This document shows positions 52,782 to 61,931 of a stretch of DNA of 64,000 nt, one piece after another; the stretch's first letter is position 1, and each line of letters opens with the position of its first letter. The stretch spans positions 1 through 64,000 of the forward strand of contig CAJTEM010000024.1 in NCBI GenBank assembly GCA_910575255.1, read 5' to 3'. Source of the DNA: Lachnospiraceae bacterium (GTDB lineage Bacteria > Bacillota > Clostridia > Lachnospirales > Lachnospiraceae). Under the pieces are notes generated by a model. It was not told where the DNA came from and searched no databases. It worked only from the letters and a program-made list of their open reading frames with translations. The translations under genes and the position numbers were made by a program.

Positions 52782-54668
52782 ATGGCAGGAATAAGAACGG
52801 AGAATAAGGTTTACGAAGTCGGCATGTACTGCCGCTTGTCAAAGGACGATGGCACGGATAACGAGAGTGCGAGCATTGCGACACAGAAATCCATCCTTAC
52901 GGATTATGTAAAAAAGCAGGGATGGCACTTAGCAAAAACGTATGTGGACGACGGTTACTCTGGCACAAATTTCCAAAGACCAAGTTTCCAGAACATGATT
53001 AAGGACATTGAAAGCGGGGTGATAAACTGCGTTATCACGAAAGATTTATCACGTCTGGGGAGGAATTACCTTGACTGCGGACTGTATCTGGAAGTCTTTT
53101 TCCCAGAGCATAACGTGAGGTATATAGCGGTCAATGACGGTGTGGACACGCTCAATAAATCAGCGATGGACATCACGCCTTTCCGCAACATCCTAAACGA
53201 GATGTATGCCGCCGACATATCAGTCAAGATAAAATCAGCGTTCCGTGCAAGATTTCAGCAGGGGAAATATATGGCTACTTCCGCACCATACGGTTATATC
53301 AAAGACCCTGCAGACCATAATCATCTGCTAATAGATGACAAGGTTGCCCATATAGTAAGGGAGATATTTGACCTTGCCTTACAAGGATACGGAATCCCTA
53401 AAATCCGCAAGCACATCAATAAACAGCATATCCTACGTCCTGCCGCTTATGCGGCGGAGCGAGGGGAAACGGGTTTTGAACGCTACTTTGAAGATAACGA
53501 GGAAAACCGCTATATATGGGGCGAAAATAGTATAAGGAACATTCTGAGAAGTCCGATATATGCGGGAAACCTTGCAGGCTACAAACGGATTTCCCCCAGC
53601 ATGAAAAGCAGGAAACGCCTTTCTAAGCTGCCCGAAGAATGGGAAGTGATACCCGATACTCATGAGGGGATAGTCACGCAGGAGGAATTTGATACTGTCC
53701 AACGGCTTATGACGAGCCGCAGGCGGGAAGAAAATGCGGGAGGATTTAAAAATATTTTTGCAGGCATAATTAAGTGTGCCGATTGCGGTTATGCTTTGCG
53801 GGCAACGAGCGTACACAGGAGGAAACGTCCCGATATTATCGACTGTGTACAGTATTCCTGCAATAATTATGCCAGAAATGGAAATGGCGTGTGTACTGCA
53901 CACAACATAGAAGCAAGGGATTTGTTCAACGCCGTGCTTGCCGACATCAATCGATTTGCAGATATGGCAGTCAATGATGAAAAGGCGGTAAGAGCCATAG
54001 AAAAGCGGCTCACGGAAACAGACCACAGCAGGGCAAAGGCACTGGAAAAGGAGCAAAGAAAGCTGAACAAACGCCTTGCGGAACTGGACAGATTGTTTTC
54101 TTCTCTTTACGAAGATAAGGTAATGGAGCGGATTACCGAGCGGAATTTTGAGATGATGTCGGGGAAATACCAGAAAGAGCAGCTTGAAATCGAAGCACGG
54201 TTAAAGGAAGTGTCAGAAACACTTACAGAAAGCTATGAAAAGTCACAGGGTGTCCGTGACTTCCTCTCCTTAATCCGCAACTATCAAGGAATTAAGGAAT
54301 TGGACGCAACTATTATAAACGCACTCATAGACAAGATAATTGTTTCGGAACGTGAAACGATTGCGGATGGAACGGTGCGGCAGGAAATCAAGATTTATTA
54401 TAAATTCATCGGCTTTGTCGGTGAATTACATATCATACCCACAAAGCGGTGGGCGGCGTTAAAGCCTAAAAATTGTACAGTATGCGGCATTGAATACGTT
54501 CCTAACTCTGGAATATCGAAGTATTGCCCAGAGTGCAGGGAAAGGATAAGAAAGGTTAGAGGGACAGAAGCGAAAATTAGGAGCAGGGAGCGAAACAGAC
54601 AGGCATGTATTGAACTGTCCGCAAAAAATGACCGACTGACATTGAACAGCAGGAAGGTCGGATTTTAA
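52782..54668 (+). CDS. Large serine recombinase of IME3
   Basis: A 628-residue protein. The resolvase domain has catalytic Ser20 in YCRLSKDDG and KDLSRLGRNYLDCG; then a recombinase domain (APYGYIKDPADHNHLLID), a zinc ribbon (CADCGYALRATS ... CNNYARNGNGVC), coiled coil, and an extra C-terminal zinc-ribbon-like segment (CTVCGIEYVPNSGISKYCPE). Its last codons (GGATTTTAA) lie inside the CGGATTTT repeated at the attachment site, so the final residues and stop come from the recombination core and host side. It should integrate IME3 into SNF2 genes. Confidence 0.93.
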   Translation: MAGIRTENKVYEVGMYCRLSKDDGTDNESASIATQKSILTDYVKKQGWHLAKTYVDDGYSGTNFQRPSFQNMIKDIESGVINCVITKDLSRLGRNYLDCGLYLEVFFPEHNVRYIAVNDGVDTLNKSAMDITPFRNILNEMYAADISVKIKSAFRARFQQGKYMATSAPYGYIKDPADHNHLLIDDKVAHIVREIFDLALQGYGIPKIRKHINKQHILRPAAYAAERGETGFERYFEDNEENRYIWGENSIRNILRSPIYAGNLAGYKRISPSMKSRKRLSKLPEEWEVIPDTHEGIVTQEEFDTVQRLMTSRRREENAGGFKNIFAGIIKCADCGYALRATSVHRRKRPDIIDCVQYSCNNYARNGNGVCTAHNIEARDLFNAVLADINRFADMAVNDEKAVRAIEKRLTETDHSRAKALEKEQRKLNKRLAELDRLFSSLYEDKVMERITERNFEMMSGKYQKEQLEIEARLKEVSETLTESYEKSQGVRDFLSLIRNYQGIKELDATIINALIDKIIVSERETIADGTVRQEIKIYYKFIGFVGELHIIPTKRWAALKPKNCTVCGIEYVPNSGISKYCPECRERIRKVRGTEAKIRSRERNRQACIELSAKNDRLTLNSRKVGF

Positions 54669-55804
54669 GGCAGGGCAACATGAATGACAAGGTGAAAATA
54701 TTCCGGTATGTGACGGAGGGGACATTCGACAGCTACTCATGGCAGCTCATCGAAAACAAGCAGAAATTCATCGGGCAGATTATGACAAGCAAATCCCCGG
54801 TCAGAAGCTGTGAGGACATAGACGAAGCGGCTCTCACCTATGCGGAAGTAAAGGCTCTGGCAACGGGCAATCCCTACATAAAAGAAAAGATGGATTTGGA
54901 TATTCAGGTGTCCAAGCTAAAGCTGTTAAAGGCAAACCACACCAGTCAGAAGTACCGTTTGGAGGACAACATCGTGAAGCACTACCCGGTGCAGATCGCT
55001 TCCATGAAGGAACGCCTTGCGGGGTATCGTGCCGACATTCAGACCTACGCACAGAATAAATTCCCGGACAAGGACACTTTTTCCATAAAGATCGGCAACC
55101 GGGTATATACGGACAAGAAGGAAGCCGGGGCAGCACTGATTGATATGTGCCGGAGCGCAAAACAGCCAAATATGGCGGTCACAATCGGGGAGTATCAGGG
55201 TTTTAAGATGAGCGTTTCCTTTGATTCGTTCTTTTCCAAGTTTACGGTGAACCTAAAAGGCAGCATCACCCATGAGGTGGAGATTGGTACTGATCCGTTG
55301 GGGAATTTGCAGAGGTTAAGCAACGCCTTAGAGGGCATGACCGGGAAAATGGAAACGGTGGCGCAGAAGCTGGAGAACGTGGAGCATCAGCTTGAAACCG
55401 CAAAGGTGGAGGTCACAAAGCCATTCGCACAGGAAGCGGAGCTTGCGGAGAAGCTGGAACGCCTGACAGAGCTAAATGCCCTGTTAAACATGGACGAAAA
55501 GGGCGGCGATGGGATTGATATGGACGATGAGCCGGAGAATGACGGGGAACAGGAGGAACTTGATACAGAGGAAATGGGGCGTGATGCGGAAGCGGTGGCG
55601 GATGCGCCTTTCAGACCGCAGGTGAACCGGGCAGTATCGGAGAAGGTGGCGGAGCATGGGAAGGAGAGGATGTTAGCCGACAGTCCGAGAGGGCGCATTT
55701 CCGTAAAAGAGAAACTTGCCGAGATGCGTGAGAGGGCATATGGGCAGAAACAGCCGGAAAAGCCGGATATTTCAAAAGGTAAAGGAAAAGAGGAAAGTTT
55801 ATAA
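54667..55804 (+). pseudogene. SNF2 helicase, 3' part split by IME3
   Basis: The frame resumes at the right junction with RQGNMNDKVKIFRYVTEGTF, the end of helicase motif VI and the following conserved region (TSKSPVRSCEDIDEAALTYA), then a coiled coil, an acidic region and a conserved basic C-terminus (RGRISVKEKLAEMRERAYGQ). A start at 54680 would give 374 residues. Joined with 37318-43550 it completes a 2456-residue protein. The RISVKEKLAEM motif is shared with the next two ICE genes (VSVKDKLSQMKEK; RISIKEKLAEKK). Confidence 0.87.
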
Positions 55805-55814
55805 GGAGGGCAAA

Positions 55815-56651
55815 ATGGAAACAGCAGGACAGAACACAAAACAGGTCATGGAGGAAAATGACGCATTAAAGCAGCTTATGGAGTTGCTGAACCAGCAGAA
55901 CATGAACGAGCAGTCACAGGATTTTATGGGGGTTTTCTGGTATGTGGCGGGTATGCAGGTGCAGCTTGCCGCAATGGTGGATGAATTACAGGGTGTCCGG
56001 GAGCAGCTTTCGCAGATGCAGGAGAAACAGCCGAAGTCCGTTACGGAGAACCTTATGGAGAAAATATCCCGCCTTCAGGAGAAAGTCACAAGCCTGTCGG
56101 AACGTCTGACAGCGGTAAGAAACCGTCTGGTGGAAACAGCAGCGCAGGCGGTCAGCACTTTTAAGGAAAAAGGCAGGGCGGAGATGTGCAAGGTTCTCCA
56201 GAAAGGAATCTCCGGCGTGAAGTCCATGCTTTCCGGCTACCGGGAACGTCTGGTTGACGTGATGACGGACTGTGAAAAGACAGCCAACCAGATTGACAGC
56301 ATCGGGGATGAATTGAAACAGATTGGGAACAGCGTTTCCAACGTGGGCAGGCTGTTAGCCGGGAAAGGCACGAAAGAGGTATCGGACGAAAAGCCGGGTG
56401 TCGGTCTGACAAGGGCAGTCAACACGCCTGTAAAAAAGGCGGTGGAGAACCTGTGGAAGAAGATTGACGGGGCGGATCAGGCGTTTGAAAAGCTGGATCG
56501 GCTCTCTGCCCGTCTGGATGCCGGGAAGGAAGCGGAGAAAGGAGGGCGGGTGTCCGTAAAGGATAAGCTGTCGCAGATGAAGGAAAAGGCGGGACAGCAG
56601 AAAAAAGCGCCGGAGCCGGATAAGGCAAAAAGCAAAGAGGAATGTTTATAA
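55815..56651 (+). CDS. Coiled-coil ICE protein (DUF6674-like)
   Basis: A 278-residue protein from ATG 55815 (AAGGAGG upstream; the frame is open further upstream inside the SNF2 end). It is mostly coiled coil (about 40-200: MQVQLAAMVDELQGVREQLS and similar) and ends with the shared RVSVKDKLSQMKEKAGQQKK motif. No enzyme motif is visible. Possibly a structural or regulatory partner of the neighbouring SNF2 and ArdC-like proteins; the family name is a tentative assignment. Confidence 0.65.
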   Translation: METAGQNTKQVMEENDALKQLMELLNQQNMNEQSQDFMGVFWYVAGMQVQLAAMVDELQGVREQLSQMQEKQPKSVTENLMEKISRLQEKVTSLSERLTAVRNRLVETAAQAVSTFKEKGRAEMCKVLQKGISGVKSMLSGYRERLVDVMTDCEKTANQIDSIGDELKQIGNSVSNVGRLLAGKGTKEVSDEKPGVGLTRAVNTPVKKAVENLWKKIDGADQAFEKLDRLSARLDAGKEAEKGGRVSVKDKLSQMKEKAGQQKKAPEPDKAKSKEECL

Positions 56652-56742
56652 AAATATCAGCGAATAAAAATATCCAAAGCGGGGGCAGACAGGGAAACTT
56701 ATCTGCCCTCTGTTTTTATGGAGGAAAAGGAGAGATAACCAT

Positions 56743-59700
56743 ATGGCAGATGCAAGAACTGAAAAACAGAAAGTAAAAGAGATAACGGACAGGCTGGAGG
56801 AAGGCTTGAAGGAGCTGTTTGAAGGGGAGAAATATAAAAGCTACCTGAACACCATGTCAAAATTCCACAATTACAGCGCAAACAATATCCAGCTCATAGA
56901 GGAACAATGCCCGGATGCGACATACGTTGCCGGGTACAAGGCATGGCAGAGGAATTTTGAACGCCATGTAAATAAGGGCGAGAGGGGTATCCGTATCCTT
57001 GCGCCTGCGCCTTATAAAATCAAAGAGGAACAGGAGAAGATTGATCCGGTAACGAATGAGCCTGTGCTTGACCGGGACGGGATGCCCGTCATGGAGGAAG
57101 TGGAGATAAAGATACCCGCCTTTCGTGTCGTGACAGTGTTCGATTATTCCCAGACGGACGGGAAAGAGCTTCCCGGACTTGGCGTGAATGAACTGCATGG
57201 GGATGTGGAGCGTTACCGGGATTTTATGGAAGCGTTAGAGAGGGTTTCCCCTGTCCCAATCCGATATGAGGAAATGGAGGGTGACAGGAAAGGATATTTT
57301 ATTGATTTAAGCCGCCCTATCGCCATTAAAGAGGGCATGAGCGAAGCGCAGACCGCAAAGACCGGAGTCCATGAAGTGGCGCACGCAAAGCTCCATGCAA
57401 GGGAAGCGGAGCAGGATACGGAGAAAGCAGTCTATAAAGACCGGGAAACCAAAGAAGTGGAAGCCGAGAGCGTTGCCTACACCGTATGCCAGCATTTCGG
57501 GATTGACACGTCCGATTATTCTTTCGGGTATATCGCCGGGTGGAGCAGTGGAAAAGAGATGCCGGAGCTGAAATCTTCCCTCGACACCATACGCCGGACT
57601 TCCTCGGAACTGATAAAGGGGATTGAAACGCAGCTTCTGGAGATTGAAAAGGAACGTGCCGCAGAACAGTCACAGGAGGACATTATCCTGCTTGTATCGA
57701 ATACAGACCGTTCCGAATATGACCTTTTGAATGTTAAGGGCATGGAGAGGACGGAAATATTTAATCTGCTGTCTGCCATGAAAGACGATGACAGGCAGAA
57801 TGTGGAAGCCTACCTTGAAAGAGCCGGGGCATGGGTAACGCTGCTTGCCAATGAACGGAGCGAGGAAGTAGAAGAATACCATTTAGACTATGCCTATGAT
57901 ACGGATACCCATGAGATAACCGATTACAAGGCATTGCAGGAAGAACAGGAAAGGGCGAATGTTCCGATTGAATATGGCGATGTGATTGTGAGAATCTCCA
58001 CGCCGGACAGCGGGGAATATGAAACCATAAAAATTGTAGATATGCAGTCAGAAGTGGCAAATGTTTTATATGCCATACCATTTTTGGAAGAAAATGAGTG
58101 GAATGGTAATGTGCTGGATTATCTGCAGGAGAGAGGTTTGGAGTTTGTGCCGATTATGAGAAGCGGCGGTTTGAATGACGGGTATCCGCAGTTTTATGAT
58201 TTTGATGTGGATATGAGCGAATGGGAAGTGCATACCGCTTCGGAGCTTCCGGCAACGGTACAGGCGGAGCAGCTCATTAACCGCATGGAATTTCACAGGT
58301 CGGTATATGACAGCGATGAGCGCAATCTGATTATGAACCATGCATATAAGCTGGATGATATGTATAAGACCACTTCCCTTGCACATTCCCTTGCGGAGCA
58401 GAAAGACGATTTACCTCTGCTTTGGGAAACAATCAGGGTAGCAGAGGAAGAAATTGACGCTCTCCCGGACGGTATGGCAGGATTGTCGCAGATGCACGAA
58501 TACGGGTATTCTTGGGATGAAATGCTCCCTCTGACAAAGGACAGGGCAACGGAGTTGTTCAGGGAGGATGTGTCGGTGTACCAGCTCCACGCAGACGGTT
58601 CAGAAACGCTTGTAGAGGACAGGGCGGCATTGCAGGAGCATGACGGGCTGTTCGGCGTGGAAAAAGGGGACTGGAACGCTTATAAGGAATACCAGTCCAT
58701 GAAGCAGGAATTGGAGGACAGCGAGCCTAACCGGGAAGCACAGCTTTTATATGGCAATGAGGGAAAGTATGGCATCTATCAGCTTAAAGATTCAGCGGAA
58801 ACAAGGGATATTCGCTTTATGGATATGGATTACCTTGAAAAAGAAGGAATCCCGGTTTCCAGAGAGAATTACACCCTTGTCTATACCGGGGAGCTTACGG
58901 AGGGCATGAGTCTTGAGGATATTTATACCAAGTTCAACATAGACCACCCGGCAGATTTTACCGGGCATTCCCTTTCTGTGAGTGACGTGGTGGTGCTGCA
59001 TCAGGACGGGAAGAACACGAGCCATTATGTGGATTCTGTTGGTTACAGGGAGATACCGGAGTTTACAAAGGAGCTTTCGGTATCGGCGGAAATCAGCACA
59101 GAAAAAGATGCGGCTAGGGATGAAGTTACGGAAATCCCGGCAGAAGCAGCGGAAGAACATACAGCGGCAGAAAATACAATGGCAGAGCCAGACAATGACA
59201 AAGTTTCCTATTATGTCATTGAGGATTTATCCACTTGGGCGGAGAACAGCCCGGAAAAAAGCAGGCTGGAGCGTTTTGAGAGCCTTCCGGAAGCAATGGC
59301 GAAATTCACAGAGTACCGGGGAAAGGAAACAGAGGACAAGCCGGATATGGCGAGGGCAACTTTGGGATTTAGCGTCAATGGCAGCGAATTTGACCTGATT
59401 CACGTCAGAAACCATGAAAACTGTCTGTCACTGGATTTTACGCACAGCAGGACGGCAGAGGAAAGCAGCCGCTTCATGGAGGATTTGCAGACTTTAAATC
59501 ACGAGGTCGGCTTTGACAAGGTACGGGTTCACCGGGAAATGTCACCGGAGGAAATCAAGGATTTTGTGAAACAGCGGTTTGAGTACCAGCTAAAGAGCAG
59601 CGGTCTTGACGATATTTCCCTTTATATGGACAGGTTTGATGCCCTCTATGAACAGGGGAAAATGGAACATCTCATGCCAACAGCCAACCAGAAGCACATC

Positions 59701-61353
59701 GTGGAAGATGTACCGTTTACGGAGTGGGAAAACCCGTACATAGATACCCAAAATCAGGCGGTAGACAGGGCGGAAACAGAACTTGCCTTCCGTCTGGCAG
59801 ACCGTTATATCAGTATTCAGGAAGCCACTGAGGGGTATGATTATACAATTTACGATATGAATTACCGGGAACTGGACGGGGGCGTATATGACAATCCGGA
59901 CATAACAATCAGACAGGCGCTTGACGAGATTGTGACGGATTTGAAAGAGCCGATGCACAGGAGTGAACTGGAGGGAAATATTCACACCTATGATGAACTG
60001 ATACCGATTGATTATGACGAACTGACAGAGAAAGCGGAGCAGGAAGCAAAACATGGGATTGAAAACCGTATCCGGAAGGATGCGGAGGAACGTAAGGCGG
60101 TGGCAGACTTTAAAGCCAGGACAGAGGAATTATTTCATGGCATCAATGGGCAGTCGCAGGAGGATATAGAACTGAGTGTCTACGCTTATTTGCAGTCCAA
60201 AATTGATGAGTATGAGATAAATATAGAGCTTGTTGATGCAGCAGTATCCGGAAGCCGGTGCAGAGGTTTAGAGGAAGCTACTTCTGACCTTGACGTGGTG
60301 GTGGAGTACCGGGGAAGGGAAAGCGAAGATGACCTGTTCAATGCCTTTAACGAGGACGGTTTTACAATCGGCGGCGTTAAGGTAGACATCAATCCTATTA
60401 CGGAGGGCAAGACTGGAACGCTTGGGGAATATCTTCCGGGTGTGGAAGCCTATCTTGAGGAAAAACGTGCCGCCATGCAGGAGAAAGCCGCAGAGCAGTC
60501 ACAGGAGGGAAAACAGACGGTTGTTACCCTTACAGTGGCGGAGTGCGGGGAGTTTCACAATCTCGGAGAATACCATGAGAATATCGCAGGCGTGGAGGAA
60601 GCAATCGCCATTTTCAACCGGATACCACCGGATAGGATGAATGGTATCCCAAGCATTGGCATCAATATCCACACAGAAGGAACAGAAAGTTATGAGGACA
60701 CGCAGATGGATATTGTTTCGGGCGGAGTTGCAGACTTGGAGTTTTTAGATTATGTGCCGGATATTACAGACAATCCGAAGGCGATAGAGGTTATTGAGGA
60801 GCTGATCGACAAGCTGCCGGACATTGAGGTGCGGGGTTCTCTGGAAAAGTGGCAGGCGGCTTTCCTTGCTGCGGAGATAGACCAGTTATCGTATGATTTT
60901 GACACTTACCAGTACAATCATACGGTGGAGGACAGGGAAGCGCAGATAGCGAATATTACAGAGGACATTAGGAACGGGAATACCGGGTATCTGAATGATT
61001 TTCTCAATGCGCTCATTTCAGACAGTATCCGGGAAGGAATGGCGGATATTTTCGGGAAAGGGACAGAACTTGATGACAGTGAGAGCGTCCAGACCGCAAG
61101 GAAGGCGAAGGAGCTGTTAGATAAGCTGGCAGAATACAAACCGCTTGCAAAGATTGAGGAACTGGAAGAATGTAACTATAACATGATTGATAACGTCCTG
61201 AACAATGAGAAGCCAAAAGAAGAAAAGCAAGCAGGCAGAATTTCCATAAAGGAAAAGCTGGCGGAGAAAAAGGCGGTCATCGAGCAGAAGGATAAGGCAG
61301 AAAGAGAAGTCCCGGAAAAGGGAACGGAGAAAAAATCGGAGAGGGAGATATAA
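56743..61353 (+). CDS. ArdC-like / ImmA-type metallopeptidase / nucleotidyltransferase multidomain ICE protein
   Basis: A 1536-residue protein. The N-terminus (about 1-120) is like the ArdC N-terminal ssDNA-binding domain (YLNTMSKFHNYSANNIQLIE, YVAGYKAWQRNFERHVNKGE). A zinc peptidase motif HEVAH is at about 210-214 with a downstream EVEAESVAYTVCQHFGIDTS. Then come YodL/DUF4316-like repeated alpha-beta regions (about 310-1100). A Pol-beta-type nucleotidyltransferase motif is at about 1169-1187 (SGSRCRG with SDLDVVVEY) and a final helical domain with the shared RISIKEKLAEKK tail. ArdC-type proteins counter host restriction during entry. The nucleotidyltransferase within it is unusual and its activity is unknown. 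The ATG has GGAGGAAAAGGAG upstream. Confidence 0.75.
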   Translation: MADARTEKQKVKEITDRLEEGLKELFEGEKYKSYLNTMSKFHNYSANNIQLIEEQCPDATYVAGYKAWQRNFERHVNKGERGIRILAPAPYKIKEEQEKIDPVTNEPVLDRDGMPVMEEVEIKIPAFRVVTVFDYSQTDGKELPGLGVNELHGDVERYRDFMEALERVSPVPIRYEEMEGDRKGYFIDLSRPIAIKEGMSEAQTAKTGVHEVAHAKLHAREAEQDTEKAVYKDRETKEVEAESVAYTVCQHFGIDTSDYSFGYIAGWSSGKEMPELKSSLDTIRRTSSELIKGIETQLLEIEKERAAEQSQEDIILLVSNTDRSEYDLLNVKGMERTEIFNLLSAMKDDDRQNVEAYLERAGAWVTLLANERSEEVEEYHLDYAYDTDTHEITDYKALQEEQERANVPIEYGDVIVRISTPDSGEYETIKIVDMQSEVANVLYAIPFLEENEWNGNVLDYLQERGLEFVPIMRSGGLNDGYPQFYDFDVDMSEWEVHTASELPATVQAEQLINRMEFHRSVYDSDERNLIMNHAYKLDDMYKTTSLAHSLAEQKDDLPLLWETIRVAEEEIDALPDGMAGLSQMHEYGYSWDEMLPLTKDRATELFREDVSVYQLHADGSETLVEDRAALQEHDGLFGVEKGDWNAYKEYQSMKQELEDSEPNREAQLLYGNEGKYGIYQLKDSAETRDIRFMDMDYLEKEGIPVSRENYTLVYTGELTEGMSLEDIYTKFNIDHPADFTGHSLSVSDVVVLHQDGKNTSHYVDSVGYREIPEFTKELSVSAEISTEKDAARDEVTEIPAEAAEEHTAAENTMAEPDNDKVSYYVIEDLSTWAENSPEKSRLERFESLPEAMAKFTEYRGKETEDKPDMARATLGFSVNGSEFDLIHVRNHENCLSLDFTHSRTAEESSRFMEDLQTLNHEVGFDKVRVHREMSPEEIKDFVKQRFEYQLKSSGLDDISLYMDRFDALYEQGKMEHLMPTANQKHIVEDVPFTEWENPYIDTQNQAVDRAETELAFRLADRYISIQEATEGYDYTIYDMNYRELDGGVYDNPDITIRQALDEIVTDLKEPMHRSELEGNIHTYDELIPIDYDELTEKAEQEAKHGIENRIRKDAEERKAVADFKARTEELFHGINGQSQEDIELSVYAYLQSKIDEYEINIELVDAAVSGSRCRGLEEATSDLDVVVEYRGRESEDDLFNAFNEDGFTIGGVKVDINPITEGKTGTLGEYLPGVEAYLEEKRAAMQEKAAEQSQEGKQTVVTLTVAECGEFHNLGEYHENIAGVEEAIAIFNRIPPDRMNGIPSIGINIHTEGTESYEDTQMDIVSGGVADLEFLDYVPDITDNPKAIEVIEELIDKLPDIEVRGSLEKWQAAFLAAEIDQLSYDFDTYQYNHTVEDREAQIANITEDIRNGNTGYLNDFLNALISDSIREGMADIFGKGTELDDSESVQTARKAKELLDKLAEYKPLAKIEELEECNYNMIDNVLNNEKPKEEKQAGRISIKEKLAEKKAVIEQKDKAEREVPEKGTEKKSEREI

Positions 61354-61356
61354 GCT

Positions 61357-61560
61357 ATGGATAAATTTACAGTGGAAGAAATCAATTTGATGTGTGTGTT
61401 TGAGGGACAGGACAGGACGGGCATGATTGCCGACATAAAGAACGTAATCCCCCACATACAGGACAGCGACATGGTGGAACTTGCCGGACAGGTCTTGGGG
61501 AAACTGGAAAATATGAGCGATGCGGAATTTGCAAAGGTGGCATTGGAAGCGGCGGAATGA
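61357..61560 (+). CDS. TTRAP-like transposon-transfer assisting protein
   Basis: A 67-residue acidic protein (KFTVEEINLMCVFEGQDRTG, ENMSDAEFAKVALEAAE) of the TTRAP family found at the end of the transfer region in clostridial conjugative transposons. It starts 3 bp after the previous stop; exact role not known. It is the last recognisable ICE gene in the window. Confidence 0.8.
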   Translation: MDKFTVEEINLMCVFEGQDRTGMIADIKNVIPHIQDSDMVELAGQVLGKLENMSDAEFAKVALEAAE

Positions 61561-61677
61561 TTAACACAAATCTTTTATAGCATTATTCGACATAACGTGT
61601 TATAATTCTTTTAGTCAGATTAGAACGAGTAGGGATAGTCTGCGGTTGTCCTTTCTGGAAACGGAAAGGAGGTCGGT

Positions 61678-61761
61678 ATGAATACGTTAGAAGTGCTTAC
61701 GTTAGTGCTGGTGATTTTTACAGCCTTGACATACATAGACAATAAACACAACCGCAAGTAA
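61678..61761 (+). CDS. Putative holin-like small toxin (type I toxin-antitoxin)
   Basis: A 27-residue peptide with a strong AAAGGAGG about 6 bases before the ATG. It starts MNTLEVLTLVLVIFTALTYI and ends with a basic tail (DNKHNRK): one membrane helix followed by charged residues, the pattern of the clostridial putative holin-like toxins and of TxpA/BsrG-type toxins. A -10-like TATAAT is at 61601. An antisense promoter faces it from downstream, so translation or stability is probably controlled by an antisense RNA. It could stabilise the ICE after transfer. Confidence 0.7.
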   Translation: MNTLEVLTLVLVIFTALTYIDNKHNRK

Positions 61762-61762
61762 C

Positions 61763-61880
61763 GGAAAAGGCTATCCTCTACTGCGAATAGAGAATAGCCA
61801 GTGATCCGTTTGTTTTTCTAAAATTGATTACTCGTTTCCGATTGAACAACCGTCGGACGTGCTAGAATCCTTCGGCTTCT
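61763..61880 (-). ncRNA. Predicted antisense antitoxin RNA
   Basis: On the minus strand TTGCAA (61910-61915) and TATAAT (61887-61892) are 17 bases apart, giving a start near 61880. The RNA would run toward the toxin gene and end at the hairpin 61769-61799 (GGCTATTCTCTA/TAGAGGATAGCC on that strand) followed by TTTT. The transcript of about 118 nt is complementary to the 3' untranslated part of the toxin mRNA, which extends to the terminator at 61932-61958. Confidence 0.6.
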
Positions 61881-61931
61881 AAGATGATTATAAACCAACA
61901 CTGCGAATTTTGCAAGAGGGTTTAGGGAATG

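Larger units (their letters stand above)
43543..54666. mobile_element. IME3 carrying tet(O), inserted in the SNF2 gene
   Basis: The octamer CGGATTTT occurs at both junctions (43543-43550 and 54659-54666). Removing one copy and everything between restores a single 2457-codon SNF2 frame. Contents: TnpV, tet(O) module, three sigma-like genes, RepA-like ATPase, repeats and MOBV oriT, relaxase, ParB, YdbC, a small protein and a serine recombinase. About 11.1 kb. Insertion of serine-recombinase IMEs into SNF2 genes of ICEs is a known habit in streptococci. Confidence 0.88.
8785..61560 (+). mobile_element. ICE backbone of the Tn1549/CTn type, with IME2 and IME3 nested inside
   Basis: Ordered transfer genes (Maff2 tail, VirB6, PrgI, VirB4, CD1108-type hydrolase, DUF4315, DUF4366, methyltransferase, TopB, SNF2/methylase, ArdC-like, TTRAP) follow the usual layout of clostridial conjugative transposons. 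Integrase, ICE relaxase and coupling protein are not in the window and should lie to the left or right. Two inserted elements (about 9147-20830 and 43543-54666) and an AT-rich cargo (32.1-37.2 kb) interrupt it. The end at 61560 is the last recognisable ICE gene, not a mapped boundary. Confidence 0.85.
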
